Shown: piece after piece, positions 7,337-16,147 of the stretch | Position numbering within the stretch: the first letter of the stretch is position 1 | Layout of the letters: every line of letters starts with the position of its first letter | Assembly: GCF_010977555.1 (NCBI RefSeq) | Contig: NZ_CP048815.1 | Span: forward strand, 3,030,501 to 3,094,500 | Direction of reading: 5' to 3' | DNA: 64,000 bases | DNA from: Caulobacter rhizosphaerae | Lineage (GTDB): Bacteria > Pseudomonadota > Alphaproteobacteria > Caulobacterales > Caulobacteraceae | Notes under the pieces: model-generated | Database searches by the model: none | Told to the model about the DNA's origin: nothing | What the model saw: the letters and a program-made list of their open reading frames with translations, nothing else | Translations under genes and position numbers: made by a program

Positions 7337-10029
7337 CCGAGATCAACCGCTCCGCCCTGTTCGGCCGCCTCAGCCCCACGGGCCTGAAGAGCATCGAGAC
7401 CGCGACCGGTTTCTGCAAGATGCGCGGCAATCCCTATGTCGAGCTGGTGCACTGGATCCATATCCTGCTGCAGGATCCGCAGAACGACCTGGCCGCGATC
7501 CGCACCCGGTTCGCCCTGGACGACACCAAGCTGGCCCGCGACGTCGTCGCCACGCTGGACGGCCTGCCGCGCGGCGCGACGGCGATCTCGGACTTCTCGC
7601 CCCAGATCGAGGAGGCCATCGAGAAGGGCTGGCTTTATGCGTCGCTGATGTTCCAGGCCAGCCGTGTGCGCACCGGCCACCTGGTCTTCGGCATGCTCAA
7701 GACCCCGATCCTGCGCAATGCGCTGTTTGCGATCTCGCCTGAGTTCCGCAAGGTCTCGGCCGACGCCCTGGGCGACGAGTTCGACAAGATCGTCGCGAAC
7801 TCAGCCGAAGTGGGCGGAGCCCTCGCCGCTGAGGCGACCCCCGACCAGGCAGGCGCGGCAGGCGGCCCGTTCGCCAGCGCCTCAGGCGAGACGCTGGCCA
7901 AATATTCCGTCGATCTCACCGAGCGGGCCAGGGCTGGCGAGATCGACCCGATCGTCGGCCGCGACGCCGAGATCCGCCAAGTGATCGACATCCTGCTGCG
8001 CCGACGCCAGAACAACCCGATCCTCGCGGGTGAGGCTGGGGTGGGCAAGACGGCGGTCGTCGAAGGATTGGCGCGCCGGATCGTCGATGGCGACGTCCCG
8101 CCGGCGCTCAAGGACGTTACGCTCCGCGCCCTGGACATCGGGCTGCTGCAGGCCGGCGCCGGCGTGAAGGGCGAGTTCGAGAAGCGGCTGCGGCAGGTGA
8201 TCGACGAGATCGAGTCCTCGCCCAAGCCGATCATCTTGTTCATCGACGAAGCCCACACCTTGATCGGGGCCGGCGGCCAGGCCGGCACCGGCGACGCCGC
8301 CAACCTGCTTAAGCCCGCCTTGGCGCGCGGTCGGCTCCGCACAATCGCCGCCACCACCTGGTCGGAATATCGCCAGTACTTCGAAAAGGATCCTGCCCTT
8401 ACCCGGCGGTTTCAGACCGTCAATGTCGGGGAGCCGGAGACTGGCGTGGCGATCGCCATGCTGCGTTCGGTGGCCTCGGCCATGGAGCAGCACCACAAGG
8501 TGGTGATCCTCGACGAGGCCGTGGAAGCGGCCGTCAAGCTGTCCCAGCGCTACGTGCCGGCCCGGCAGCTCCCCGACAAGGCCGTCAGCCTGCTCGACAC
8601 CGCCGGCGCCCGCGTGGCCGTCTCGCAGCACGCGACGCCCGCGCCGGTCGAAAGCCGTCGCCGCCGGGTCGAACTCCTGAATGTCGAACTCGGCGTCGCC
8701 ACCCGCGAGGCCGAAGGTCAATACGCCGGCGTGGAGCGTATCGGAAAGCTGAAGGAGGCGATCGAGGAGGCGCAGGCCGCGCTCGATGCGGTGGAAGCCA
8801 AGTGGGCGGCCGAGAAGGACGCCGTCGCCAAGGCCTACGAGGCCCGCCAGGCCCTCGCGGCCGCCGCATCGGCGGAGGCCAGCGACACGGCCGGGCTCAA
8901 GGCCGCGCTCGACGCCGCCTTGCTGGCGGTCGCCCAGGCCCATGGCGACGACCCGATGGTGTTCGGCGAGGTCGACGCCGACGCCGTCGCCGCCGTGGTC
9001 GGCGACTGGACCGGCATTCCCGTCGGCCGCATGGTCAAGGACGAGATCGCCTCGGTCCTCACCATCGCCGACCAGCTGAAGAAGCGCGTGGTTGGCCAGG
9101 ATCATGCGATGGACGCCGTCGCCAAGCGCATCCAGACCAGCCGCGCCAAGCTCGACAATCCCAACAAGCCGGTCGGGGTGTTCATGCTGTGCGGCCCGTC
9201 CGGGGTGGGCAAGACCGAGACGGCGCACGCCCTGTCCGAACTGCTCTATTCCGGCGACGACAGCCTGATCGTCATCAATATGAGCGAGTTCCAGGAGGCC
9301 CACACCGTCTCGACCCTGAAGGGCGCGCCAGCCGGCTATGTCGGGTACGGCCAGGGCGGCGTTCTGACCGAGGCCGTGCGGCGCCGGCCCTATTCGGTGG
9401 TCCTGCTCGACGAGGTCGAGAAGGCCCACCCGGACGTCCACGAGATGTTCTTCCAGGTGTTCGACAAGGGTTATATGGACGACTCCGAAGGGCGTCACAT
9501 CGATTTCAAGAACACGCTGATCCTGCTGACCTCGAATGTCGGTTCCGACCTGATCGCCTCGATGTCGGAGGACGAGGAGATGAAGCCGGAGGCCGAGGTC
9601 CTGGCCCAGTCGCTGCGGCCCGAATTGCTGAAGGTGTTCCCGCCCGCCCTGCTCGGCCGGCTGATCGTCCTGCCCTACTATCCGCTGTCGCCCGACATGC
9701 TGCAGGGCATCGTCCGCCTGCAGCTGGACCGCGTGAAGAAGCGCGTCGCCGAGAACCATGGCATCGTCTTCAGCTACGATCAGGCGGTCGTCGACCTGAT
9801 CGTCTCGCGCTGCACCGAGGTCGCCTCGGGCGGCCGGATGATCGACGCCATCCTGACCAACACCATGCTGCCCGAACTGTCGATCGCCCTGCTGGAACGC
9901 CAGATGGCCGGCGAGGAAGTGGCCAGGATCACGGTGGGGGTCGCGAACTCCACCTTCACCTACGCGTTCGAAGGAAACGAAGCGTCACCGCAGGCGCAAG
10001 CGCCCTCGATCGCGGAAGCCGTGGCCTGA
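7333..10029 (+). CDS. tssH: Type VI sheath-disassembly AAA+ ATPase ClpV (TssH)
   Basis: 898 aa, full-length ClpV/TssH. An N-terminal Clp-N-like domain (about 1-165) recognises the TssC tail. The first AAA+ module has Walker A near residues 233-241 (GEAGVGKT) and Walker B ILFIDEAH near 300. A middle coiled-coil region follows around 440-545, and the second AAA+ module has Walker A near 621 (GPSGVGKT) and a VVLLDEVEKAHPDV Walker B. It recycles contracted TssBC sheath in the cytoplasm. ATG 7333 overlaps the tssG stop (ATGA). The open frame continues upstream inside tssG but without family similarity. Confidence 0.97.
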   Translation: MTEINRSALFGRLSPTGLKSIETATGFCKMRGNPYVELVHWIHILLQDPQNDLAAIRTRFALDDTKLARDVVATLDGLPRGATAISDFSPQIEEAIEKGWLYASLMFQASRVRTGHLVFGMLKTPILRNALFAISPEFRKVSADALGDEFDKIVANSAEVGGALAAEATPDQAGAAGGPFASASGETLAKYSVDLTERARAGEIDPIVGRDAEIRQVIDILLRRRQNNPILAGEAGVGKTAVVEGLARRIVDGDVPPALKDVTLRALDIGLLQAGAGVKGEFEKRLRQVIDEIESSPKPIILFIDEAHTLIGAGGQAGTGDAANLLKPALARGRLRTIAATTWSEYRQYFEKDPALTRRFQTVNVGEPETGVAIAMLRSVASAMEQHHKVVILDEAVEAAVKLSQRYVPARQLPDKAVSLLDTAGARVAVSQHATPAPVESRRRRVELLNVELGVATREAEGQYAGVERIGKLKEAIEEAQAALDAVEAKWAAEKDAVAKAYEARQALAAAASAEASDTAGLKAALDAALLAVAQAHGDDPMVFGEVDADAVAAVVGDWTGIPVGRMVKDEIASVLTIADQLKKRVVGQDHAMDAVAKRIQTSRAKLDNPNKPVGVFMLCGPSGVGKTETAHALSELLYSGDDSLIVINMSEFQEAHTVSTLKGAPAGYVGYGQGGVLTEAVRRRPYSVVLLDEVEKAHPDVHEMFFQVFDKGYMDDSEGRHIDFKNTLILLTSNVGSDLIASMSEDEEMKPEAEVLAQSLRPELLKVFPPALLGRLIVLPYYPLSPDMLQGIVRLQLDRVKKRVAENHGIVFSYDQAVVDLIVSRCTEVASGGRMIDAILTNTMLPELSIALLERQMAGEEVARITVGVANSTFTYAFEGNEASPQAQAPSIAEAVA

Positions 10030-10111
10030 TGCTCGAAGCCTCGCATAACTGCTTGCAACCGACGCGCGTCCGAGGCGAGGTTGTGGCCGGAGTTGGAAAG
10101 AGACGCCCCCA

Positions 10112-12943
10112 GTGAGCATGCCCGACGATCCCTCTGATGAAGACGTCGCGTCCGTCACGAGCCCCCCCGCCGGCTCCTGGAGCAAGCGCGGTCCACGCAA
10201 GCCCGCGCAGCCGCGCGGCATCCTGCCCGTCGGCTTCGTTCTAAACGGCATCTACGAGATCAAGCGCTTCATCGCCCGGGGCGGCATGGGCGAGGTCTAC
10301 GAAGGCGCCAACGTCAACGCCGAGGAGCGGGTGGCGGTCAAGGTCATCCTTCCGCACCTGGCCGCCGACCCCAAGGTCCAGGCGCTATTCCGCAAGGAGG
10401 CCAAGACCCTCACCAGCCTGGCCCATCCGGCCCTGGTGCAGTACCGCGTCCTGGCGCGCGAACCGCGCAAGGACCTGCTGTACATCGTCACCGACTTCAT
10501 CGACGGCGAGCCGCTGACCAACCTGATCGGCCGCCAATCGCCGACCACGGGCGAACTGGTCATGCTGACCCGTCGCCTGGCCGAGGGCCTGCACGCGGCG
10601 CACAGCCATGGCGCCATCCACCGCGACATCTCGCCCGAAAACGTCCTGCTACCGGACGGCGTGCTCAGCCGCGCCAAGATTATCGACTTCGGCATCGCCA
10701 AGAGCATGGAGATCGGCGCCCAGACCGTCGTCGGCGACGGCTTCGCCGGAAAGCTCGGCTATGTCGCGCCGGAACAGTTCGGCGACTTCGACCGGCGCAT
10801 CGGCCCGTGGACGGACATCTACAGCCTGGCCCTGGTGGTGCTGGCCCTGGCCGGCGGACGGGCGCCGAACATGGGCACGACCTTGGTCGAGGCCATCGAC
10901 CGCCGCCGCGCGGGCGCCGACATCACCGCCGTCCCGCCGCTGCTGCAGCCGCTGTTCGCGCGGATGCTCAGTCCCGACCCTCGTGGGCGCCCCCAGACCA
11001 TGGCCGAGGTGATCACGGCGCTGGATGCGCTGGACGTGCCGGTCGAGGCGCCCTCGCCGCGGTCGTGGATCCCCGACATCGGTCAAGGGAGGCCCGGGGA
11101 CAACGCCCCCGAGATCGAGCGGACGGTGATCCACCTGGGCTCCGAACCGCCCTCCTGGCAGAGCGCCGAGCCGCGCGGAGAAGACAGCGCTCCGCCGTCG
11201 CTGGCTGCCGTCGCAAGTGACGAGAGCGCTCCTGAGGGACGCACGATCTTCGCGCCCAGCCTGCCGGACTCGCCAGTGGAGTCGGTGGACGAGTCGATCG
11301 GCGACGAAGCCTCGCGTCCAGCCGCAGACCAGGCGCCGTCGCGGGCGCCGACCATTCCGCCGATTGCCGCCGACAAGGCTTCTTCGCTTCCGCCACTGAT
11401 CTCCGCCCCGCCCCAGGACGAAGAGATCGCCCCCGCCAGCGCCACGATCTTTACGCCCCAAGCAGGGCCTCCCGAAGTTCCGGACGCCGATCCGCCGCCA
11501 AGCGCGGCCGAGGCGAAGGCCCAGGAGGCGACGCTGCCGCTCAATGGTATCGACCAGAGCCGTGCGCATGAGGAGGAGGAGCCCGCATCCCCCATCCCGC
11601 CAGCGATGGACGTCGCCTATAGGCCTTCCGGCAAGCCGACCACGCCCCCGGCCAAACTTCTGGACGAGGAGGAGCGCAAAGCTCAGAGCCCGGAGCCGCC
11701 GGCGCGAGGTTTTTCCAAGGGAAAAGCCATCACGGCGATCGGCCTGGTGGCGGCCGTCGCCGTGGTCGGCATCGGCTTCGCCGTACTCTCACCACAGAAG
11801 AAAGCCGCCCTGCCTGCACCGTCGGCGACGGCGCCCAGCGCGCCGTCACCGGCCGCCGCTCGGGCCGACGAGGCGATCGCCGCGGCGCTGCCGAACGTTC
11901 CCTGCTCCTGGCTTACCCTAAGTCACGGCCAGAACGCCGACGGCTCGGCCAGCATCAAGATTTCCGGCGCGGCTGGAGATCCGGCGGGCGCGAACCGCGC
12001 GGTGGCGAGCGCCGCGCGCGCCGCCGGCGTGGCAGGGCTCCAGGTCGACACGACCGAGATCCTGCCCGCCGACCAGGCCTCCTGTCCGCTGCTGGACACG
12101 GTCAACCGGTTCCGCGGCCAAGCCGGCGCCGTTCCGAGCCTTGTCGCCCAACAGCCGCGCTTCGAGATCGACCGCGGCATCCAGGGCTGCCCCAAGGGGC
12201 TCTGGTCGCAATCGATGATCAATGTCGCGCCCGACCCGTCCAGGGGCTTCAGCCTGGTCGCCATACAACCTTCGGGCCGGCTCCAGCAGTTCACGACCAA
12301 CCGCGAACAGTTCGCGGCCTTGGCCGCCCGCAATCCGGATCTCTATAAGGATCTCGGCGGCGGACGCTACCGGGTCTCCATGTGCCAGAACGCCACCGGC
12401 CTGGCGGGGGTCCTGATGATCGAGGGCGACGGGCCGTTCGATATCGGTCTGCGTCCCGGCGCCATCGAACGGCCGACGCGGGACTTCCCCGCCCGTCTGG
12501 GTCAATTGGCCCAGGCCCGTGGCTGGAAGATGCAGATGGCCTGGTTCCAGTTGGCCAACGATCAGCCGGACTTGCCAGAGCAGGCCAGCACCGATGAGGC
12601 CGAACGGCATCGTCTGGCGATGGCCGAAGCCGCCAAGATCGCCGCGGCCGCCGAAGCGGCCAAGGCGGCCGAGCCGGTCGAGATCGCCGTGCCCGCCGTC
12701 GAGCCTCAGAAGCTGCCTGCCGACTATGTGGCCTGCCGCCGGTTCGTCGATGGGGGCTGGGAGGAACTCGGCTATGCGACACGGCCGTCTTGCGTGGAGA
12801 AGGTGTTCGCCGGCCGCTGTGACGTTCTCACCGGCCAGTCCGGCGACATCGCGCTGCGGCGCTACAACGACCGTCTGCAGGCCAAGACCGGCCGGGGCTT
12901 CAAGAAGTGGGACAATGTCGGCAAGTCCGACTGCGCCAAGTAG
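10112..12943 (+). CDS. Membrane-anchored PpkA-like serine/threonine protein kinase of the T6SS cluster
   Basis: 943 aa. The N-terminal kinase domain (about 48-300) is complete: glycine loop GGMGEVYEG (57-65), VAVK lysine near 77, HRDISPEN (catalytic Asp 172), DFG 192-194 and APEQFG. A long Pro/Ala/Glu-rich linker leads to one membrane helix around 538-560 (GLVAAVAVVGIGFAVL), then about 380 exported residues with paired cysteines. PpkA kinases in threonine-phosphorylation pathways post-translationally trigger T6SS firing; the downstream position after clpV suggests the same role. GTG 10112 fits the GGAAAG Shine-Dalgarno; ATG 10118 is an alternative. No PppA phosphatase or Fha partner is seen here. 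Confidence 0.9.
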   Translation: MSMPDDPSDEDVASVTSPPAGSWSKRGPRKPAQPRGILPVGFVLNGIYEIKRFIARGGMGEVYEGANVNAEERVAVKVILPHLAADPKVQALFRKEAKTLTSLAHPALVQYRVLAREPRKDLLYIVTDFIDGEPLTNLIGRQSPTTGELVMLTRRLAEGLHAAHSHGAIHRDISPENVLLPDGVLSRAKIIDFGIAKSMEIGAQTVVGDGFAGKLGYVAPEQFGDFDRRIGPWTDIYSLALVVLALAGGRAPNMGTTLVEAIDRRRAGADITAVPPLLQPLFARMLSPDPRGRPQTMAEVITALDALDVPVEAPSPRSWIPDIGQGRPGDNAPEIERTVIHLGSEPPSWQSAEPRGEDSAPPSLAAVASDESAPEGRTIFAPSLPDSPVESVDESIGDEASRPAADQAPSRAPTIPPIAADKASSLPPLISAPPQDEEIAPASATIFTPQAGPPEVPDADPPPSAAEAKAQEATLPLNGIDQSRAHEEEEPASPIPPAMDVAYRPSGKPTTPPAKLLDEEERKAQSPEPPARGFSKGKAITAIGLVAAVAVVGIGFAVLSPQKKAALPAPSATAPSAPSPAAARADEAIAAALPNVPCSWLTLSHGQNADGSASIKISGAAGDPAGANRAVASAARAAGVAGLQVDTTEILPADQASCPLLDTVNRFRGQAGAVPSLVAQQPRFEIDRGIQGCPKGLWSQSMINVAPDPSRGFSLVAIQPSGRLQQFTTNREQFAALAARNPDLYKDLGGGRYRVSMCQNATGLAGVLMIEGDGPFDIGLRPGAIERPTRDFPARLGQLAQARGWKMQMAWFQLANDQPDLPEQASTDEAERHRLAMAEAAKIAAAAEAAKAAEPVEIAVPAVEPQKLPADYVACRRFVDGGWEELGYATRPSCVEKVFAGRCDVLTGQSGDIALRRYNDRLQAKTGRGFKKWDNVGKSDCAK

Positions 12944-12953
12944 CGTGATCTGA

Positions 12954-13007
12954 GTCGGATGAGCATCGGTCGTTCGCCGAAACGGCAAAGAGCCGTGCTC
13001 ATCCGAC
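12954..13007 (+). terminator. Hairpin after the T6SS kinase gene
   Basis: A perfect 12-bp inverted repeat (GTCGGATGAGCA at 12954-12965 and its complement at 12996-13007) encloses a 30-base loop that can itself fold. It starts 11 bp after the kinase stop. No U-tract follows, so it may be an mRNA-stabilising or factor-assisted termination structure. Confidence 0.55.
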
Positions 13008-13087
13008 CGCCCTCCCCCAAGGGCGAGGCGTGGCGGTCGATGGTTATCGAGCCGTCCTCGCCTGAACCTTCCCGCCAATGGCGAGGA

Positions 13088-13456
13088 TCATGATTTCTCC
13101 GCGTCCAGAGCGTCGGCGATCATCCGCTTGGCGGCCTCGCATCGACTCGCGGCGATTGGGACCTCCGGCATCCTCGACGCCTTGGCGTCGGCATCCCGAG
13201 CCAGCGCCTCGGCCGCCGCCTCGTCGATCGCGCGCCGCAGGTCGACCAGGCGCCTGTCGGCCGCGGCCAGGCTGGCCCAGAAACTCTTGTCCTGCGCAGT
13301 CGGCTCCCATTCGGCGCCCGCCTCCGACTTGGGCGCGAAAGGTGGGTCTTCGGCCATTGCCGTGGGCATGGCCGCGTCGTCTCCGGAGATCAAGCTTCTG
13401 GCATGAGCCAGGATCGCACCCGGGATCTTGAGCAGCGGCACGCTAGGCGACGACAT
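13088..13456 (-). CDS. Hypothetical protein, Ala-rich and helical (122 aa)
   Basis: No family recognised. ATG at 13456 (MSSPSVPLLKIPGAIL) is preferred to the GTG at 13471. The sequence is mostly charged alpha-helix (LAAADRRLVDLRRAIDEAAAEALARDADAKA) with one tryptophan-containing motif and no signal peptide or membrane segment. It overlaps the 3' end of the next upstream gene by 14 bp, so the two form a small operon that converges on the T6SS kinase. The codon pattern (high GC at third positions) supports it as real coding sequence. Confidence 0.6.
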   Translation of the reverse strand: MSSPSVPLLKIPGAILAHARSLISGDDAAMPTAMAEDPPFAPKSEAGAEWEPTAQDKSFWASLAAADRRLVDLRRAIDEAAAEALARDADAKASRMPEVPIAASRCEAAKRMIADALDAEKS

Positions 13457-13670
13457 GGATCTTGCGCTCACAGTCGCGGATCGCCGACTTCGCGAAGCCC
13501 ATGACCATTTCGGTCACGCGCGTAAGGTCGGTTTCGGCCACGCCGTGGTCGCGCGCCCAGATCCTGACGGCGTGCTTGAGAATGCTCGCCGCGGGGTCGG
13601 AGGCTAGCGCGCCGAGGCGCGCGTCTTCGCCGGTTCGAAATTCCTTGATGACAGCTGCGTCGAGAGACAT
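13443..13670 (-). CDS. Hypothetical protein, small and helical (75 aa)
   Basis: No family recognised. The open frame is longer, but ATG at 13670 gives a compact soluble helical protein (MSLDAAVIKEFRTGEDARLG ... VTEMVMGFAKSAIRDCERK). It is the first gene of a two-gene minus-strand operon with the 122-aa gene, which it overlaps by 14 bp. The pair lies between the T6SS cluster and the TIR/cyclase operon and could belong to either or neither. Confidence 0.55.
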   Translation of the reverse strand: MSLDAAVIKEFRTGEDARLGALASDPAASILKHAVRIWARDHGVAETDLTRVTEMVMGFAKSAIRDCERKIHVVA

Positions 13671-13976
13671 GGCAAGGTTCCTGATGCAACGTGAAAGCCG
13701 CGCTGGAACATTGGCGCGACATGGAAACGCGGTCGGCGAGTCGGACCCGATCGATGGGGATGATCGGGCCCGAAAGCCGCTTAACGACCCGCGGTGACAG
13801 GTCGAAAGCGGTGCAGGTTTCGGCGGCGCTCCTGCGATGGCGATCGACAGAGGCGTTCCGCGACCGTCCGGCCAAGGTCGCCGCAACCTGCGGATCGAAC
13901 CATGTCCGAGGGAGCAACCCCTTGAATGTGCGGATCTGCACATCTCCGGAGATAAGGAGATCGCGTGTAGGAGCGA
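13671..13976. other. Intergenic region, no gene recognised
   Basis: A 306-bp gap between the cyclase gene stop and the start of the small two-gene operon. Frames crossing it have no recognisable product. It presumably holds the promoter for the 75-aa gene; no clear terminator or operator was seen. Confidence 0.5.
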
Positions 13977-15752
13977 TCAGGCCCGGGTCAGGTTGAAGAT
14001 CGGGGTCGCGGGAAAACCTTTGCGGCCCTGGGTGCGGCCGACATAGCCGCAGCGCACGCGGTCGCCGTGGAAGGTGGCCAGCGCGCCGGCCAGGGCTTCG
14101 CTGACACAGGCCGAGCCGGGCGCGACGTCGGGTTCGATGCGGGCGGCGACCACCACGTGGGCGCCGATCACGGCCGGGGTTCGGGTCAGCGGGTTTACCC
14201 CCAGGTGCACCGGGCCGTAGTGACCGCCGATTCGCAGGCCCAGGCCGCGCGGCAGGCCTAGAGCGCGAAGATCCAGGGCGCGATGCGCCTCCTGCAGCGC
14301 CAAGGCGGCGAGAGCGGCGTCGACCGGCTGGTCGAAGACCAGGAAGAGGCCGTCGCCCCAGGTCTCGACGTGTCGGGGGCCGGTGTCGAGCTCTTCGACG
14401 ACCTTGGCCATCCGCCCCATCACAGCCTCGAAGAAGGCGGGAATCTGATCGTCACGCAGGGCCCCGAATCCCTTCACGTCGGCGAACAGCATGGCCTTCA
14501 TGCCGCGCGAGCCCGACGTGTCGACGTGTGTCGGCGACGCGCGGGACGGCGGCGGCCGTCGAACCGAGATGATCTCCTGCCGACGGCCGCCTTTCGCCCA
14601 GTAGGCCAAGTCCACGGCCACCCCTGCCGGTCCCGCGGCGGGATGGCCGTCCCATACCCCCACCTGGATCGCCTCGGTCGCCAGGGTCTGGGCGCGCAGC
14701 ACCGCGCATCCCATGGCGATCTGGCTGGCATAGGCGAAGACCTGCTCATCGCCGACATAGGGATCTTGCGAGGCGTAGCGCACCGAGGCGGCGCGGGTGA
14801 AGCACTGCTCGAACCGCTGGACCCAATCGGCTCCGAAAGGCGCGACCGACACAGCGACGAAGGACTCCAGACTTGTGGCCAGGACAACGTGAAACTCAGC
14901 GCCGGCTTCCAGCAAGGCTTCGGCGAAGATGATGTCTGCGCCGGCGGCCAACCCGCCGTAAGCGAAACCGATCCCATGCTCCCGCACCACGCGATCCGCC
15001 TCGCGGCGCAGGTTGCTGTCGAGCCCGCCGCTCAGCGCGCCCTGCCGCGTGGCGTCCAGAATGTGGCCCGTGAAGTGCGCGCAGGCCGGCGGCCGGAAGG
15101 TCGACAGCCAGGCCGGATCTGCGCCGGTTTCGCGGCACAGCATTTCCAGTTGGCGCAAGGTGGAGGCGTGAGCCGCAAAAGCCTGCGGCGCGAGGGCGAG
15201 CGCCCGGGTCATAGTCTCGCGGGCCGCGTCGAGATCTCCGACCAGGAATTTCGCTTCGGCCCGGCTGGCGGTCTCGTAGTAGGCCGCTTCCCCTTTCAGT
15301 CCCGGCGGCGGCGGGATGCGCAAAGCGGCCGCCGCCAAGGCCCGTCCACCCGCCCGATCGCCGGCGACCAGCGTCATGGTCGCGGCGTTCACCGCGCCGT
15401 AAAGACCTCCGAAGCGTTGAAAGAGCGTGTGGTAGCGACGCGTGGAGGCCTTGGCGAAAGCTATGCGGCGCCGGCCATGCGCAGCCAAGGTGACGTCCTT
15501 CAGGAGGCGTGCGCCCAAGGCGATGGCGTCGGGATCGTCGTCCGCCCGGTCCAGCCCCAACCGGACATACTCGGCGCGCGCGAAATCGACGGCGCCAGCC
15601 CGCGCCAGGCAAAGCACCGCGGCGTAGGCGGCGTCTCGCGAGATCTCGCCGGCCTCCAGGGCGGCGCGGGCGAGGTCGTAGGCGGCAAGAATCTCGCCGC
15701 GCTGGATCAGCGCGGCGACCTCGTTCCTGTCGAAGAGTATTGTACCGCTCAG
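13977..15752 (-). CDS. Class III adenylate/guanylate cyclase with N-terminal TPR-like and SLOG/Rossmann-like region
   Basis: About 591 aa. The C-terminal cyclase domain (about 418-585) has the metal-binding strand FADVKGF, the second Asp strand VETWGDGLFLVF, then a GLGLRIGGHYGPV strand and IGAHVVVAARIE near the end. It should form a cyclic nucleotide from ATP or GTP; the substrate cannot be read by eye. The N-terminal 200 residues are TPR-like helices (TRAFs-binding-type organisation). Residues about 228-300 hold an FTGHILD ... GFAYGGLAAGADIIFAEALLEAGAEFHVVL segment that resembles a SLOG/LOG-type nucleotide-binding Rossmann fold (inference). No in-frame ATG/GTG/TTG lies near the expected start; CTG at 15752, overlapping the upstream stop as CTGA, is proposed. 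The open frame runs up to 15878, inside the preceding gene. Confidence 0.85.
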   Translation of the reverse strand: MSGTILFDRNEVAALIQRGEILAAYDLARAALEAGEISRDAAYAAVLCLARAGAVDFARAEYVRLGLDRADDDPDAIALGARLLKDVTLAAHGRRRIAFAKASTRRYHTLFQRFGGLYGAVNAATMTLVAGDRAGGRALAAAALRIPPPPGLKGEAAYYETASRAEAKFLVGDLDAARETMTRALALAPQAFAAHASTLRQLEMLCRETGADPAWLSTFRPPACAHFTGHILDATRQGALSGGLDSNLRREADRVVREHGIGFAYGGLAAGADIIFAEALLEAGAEFHVVLATSLESFVAVSVAPFGADWVQRFEQCFTRAASVRYASQDPYVGDEQVFAYASQIAMGCAVLRAQTLATEAIQVGVWDGHPAAGPAGVAVDLAYWAKGGRRQEIISVRRPPPSRASPTHVDTSGSRGMKAMLFADVKGFGALRDDQIPAFFEAVMGRMAKVVEELDTGPRHVETWGDGLFLVFDQPVDAALAALALQEAHRALDLRALGLPRGLGLRIGGHYGPVHLGVNPLTRTPAVIGAHVVVAARIEPDVAPGSACVSEALAGALATFHGDRVRCGYVGRTQGRKGFPATPIFNLTRA

Positions 15753-16147
15753 GGCACGTGACCCGCGCCGTTTTCGATCTTCGGATCCAGGATGATGTTC
15801 TGCTTGTGCGAGTCCGTCATGAACAGGCTGTAGATATATTCGCCGACCCGATTGTCTTCGTAGACGATCATGAAACACGTGAACGGTTTTTGCGGCACGT
15901 CGTACAGCGTTTCGATCCAGGTGTAGCTGGAGAAGTTGATGCCGAAATCGTCGGTGAAGAGGATCGGGCGCTTCTGGAACGTCCAGCCGACCCGGATGAG
16001 GTCATCGCTCAGCCGGAAGACCAATCGGCTCGGAGCATCAAGCTTCAGCGCCAGTGGAATCGGATTCTCCGGATCGAGAACGTTCATGAAGTTGATGTTG
16101 TCGGCGATGCCGACGACCAATTCGATGATCGGTAGCGAGTCTGTCAT
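15749..16147 (-). CDS. Hypothetical protein encoded between TIR and cyclase genes (132 aa)
   Basis: No family recognised. It is predicted to be beta-rich and soluble, with many aromatic residues (IRVGWTFQKRPILFTDDFGINFSSYTWIETLYDV, described in parts: a VGWTFQ strand, an FSSYTWIE strand and CFMIVYEDN). There is no signal peptide or membrane segment. Its ATG overlaps the TIR gene stop by 4 bp (ATGA) and its stop overlaps the proposed cyclase start, so it is translationally coupled on both sides. Its base composition is visibly more AT-rich than its neighbours. A regulatory or scaffold role linking TIR and cyclase is inference only. Confidence 0.75.
   Translation of the reverse strand: MTDSLPIIELVVGIADNINFMNVLDPENPIPLALKLDAPSRLVFRLSDDLIRVGWTFQKRPILFTDDFGINFSSYTWIETLYDVPQKPFTCFMIVYEDNRVGEYIYSLFMTDSHKQNIILDPKIENGAGHVP

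Noticed and set aside
7882..9759. Antisense open frame of about 625 codons opposite clpV
   Set aside because: The sense strand encodes a full, motif-complete ClpV; the antisense product has only Gly/Arg/Leu-rich low-complexity sequence.
13735..13946. Upstream extensions of the 75-aa gene
   Set aside because: The added residues are Arg/Ser-rich and lack a Shine-Dalgarno; ATG 13670 gives a compact protein.
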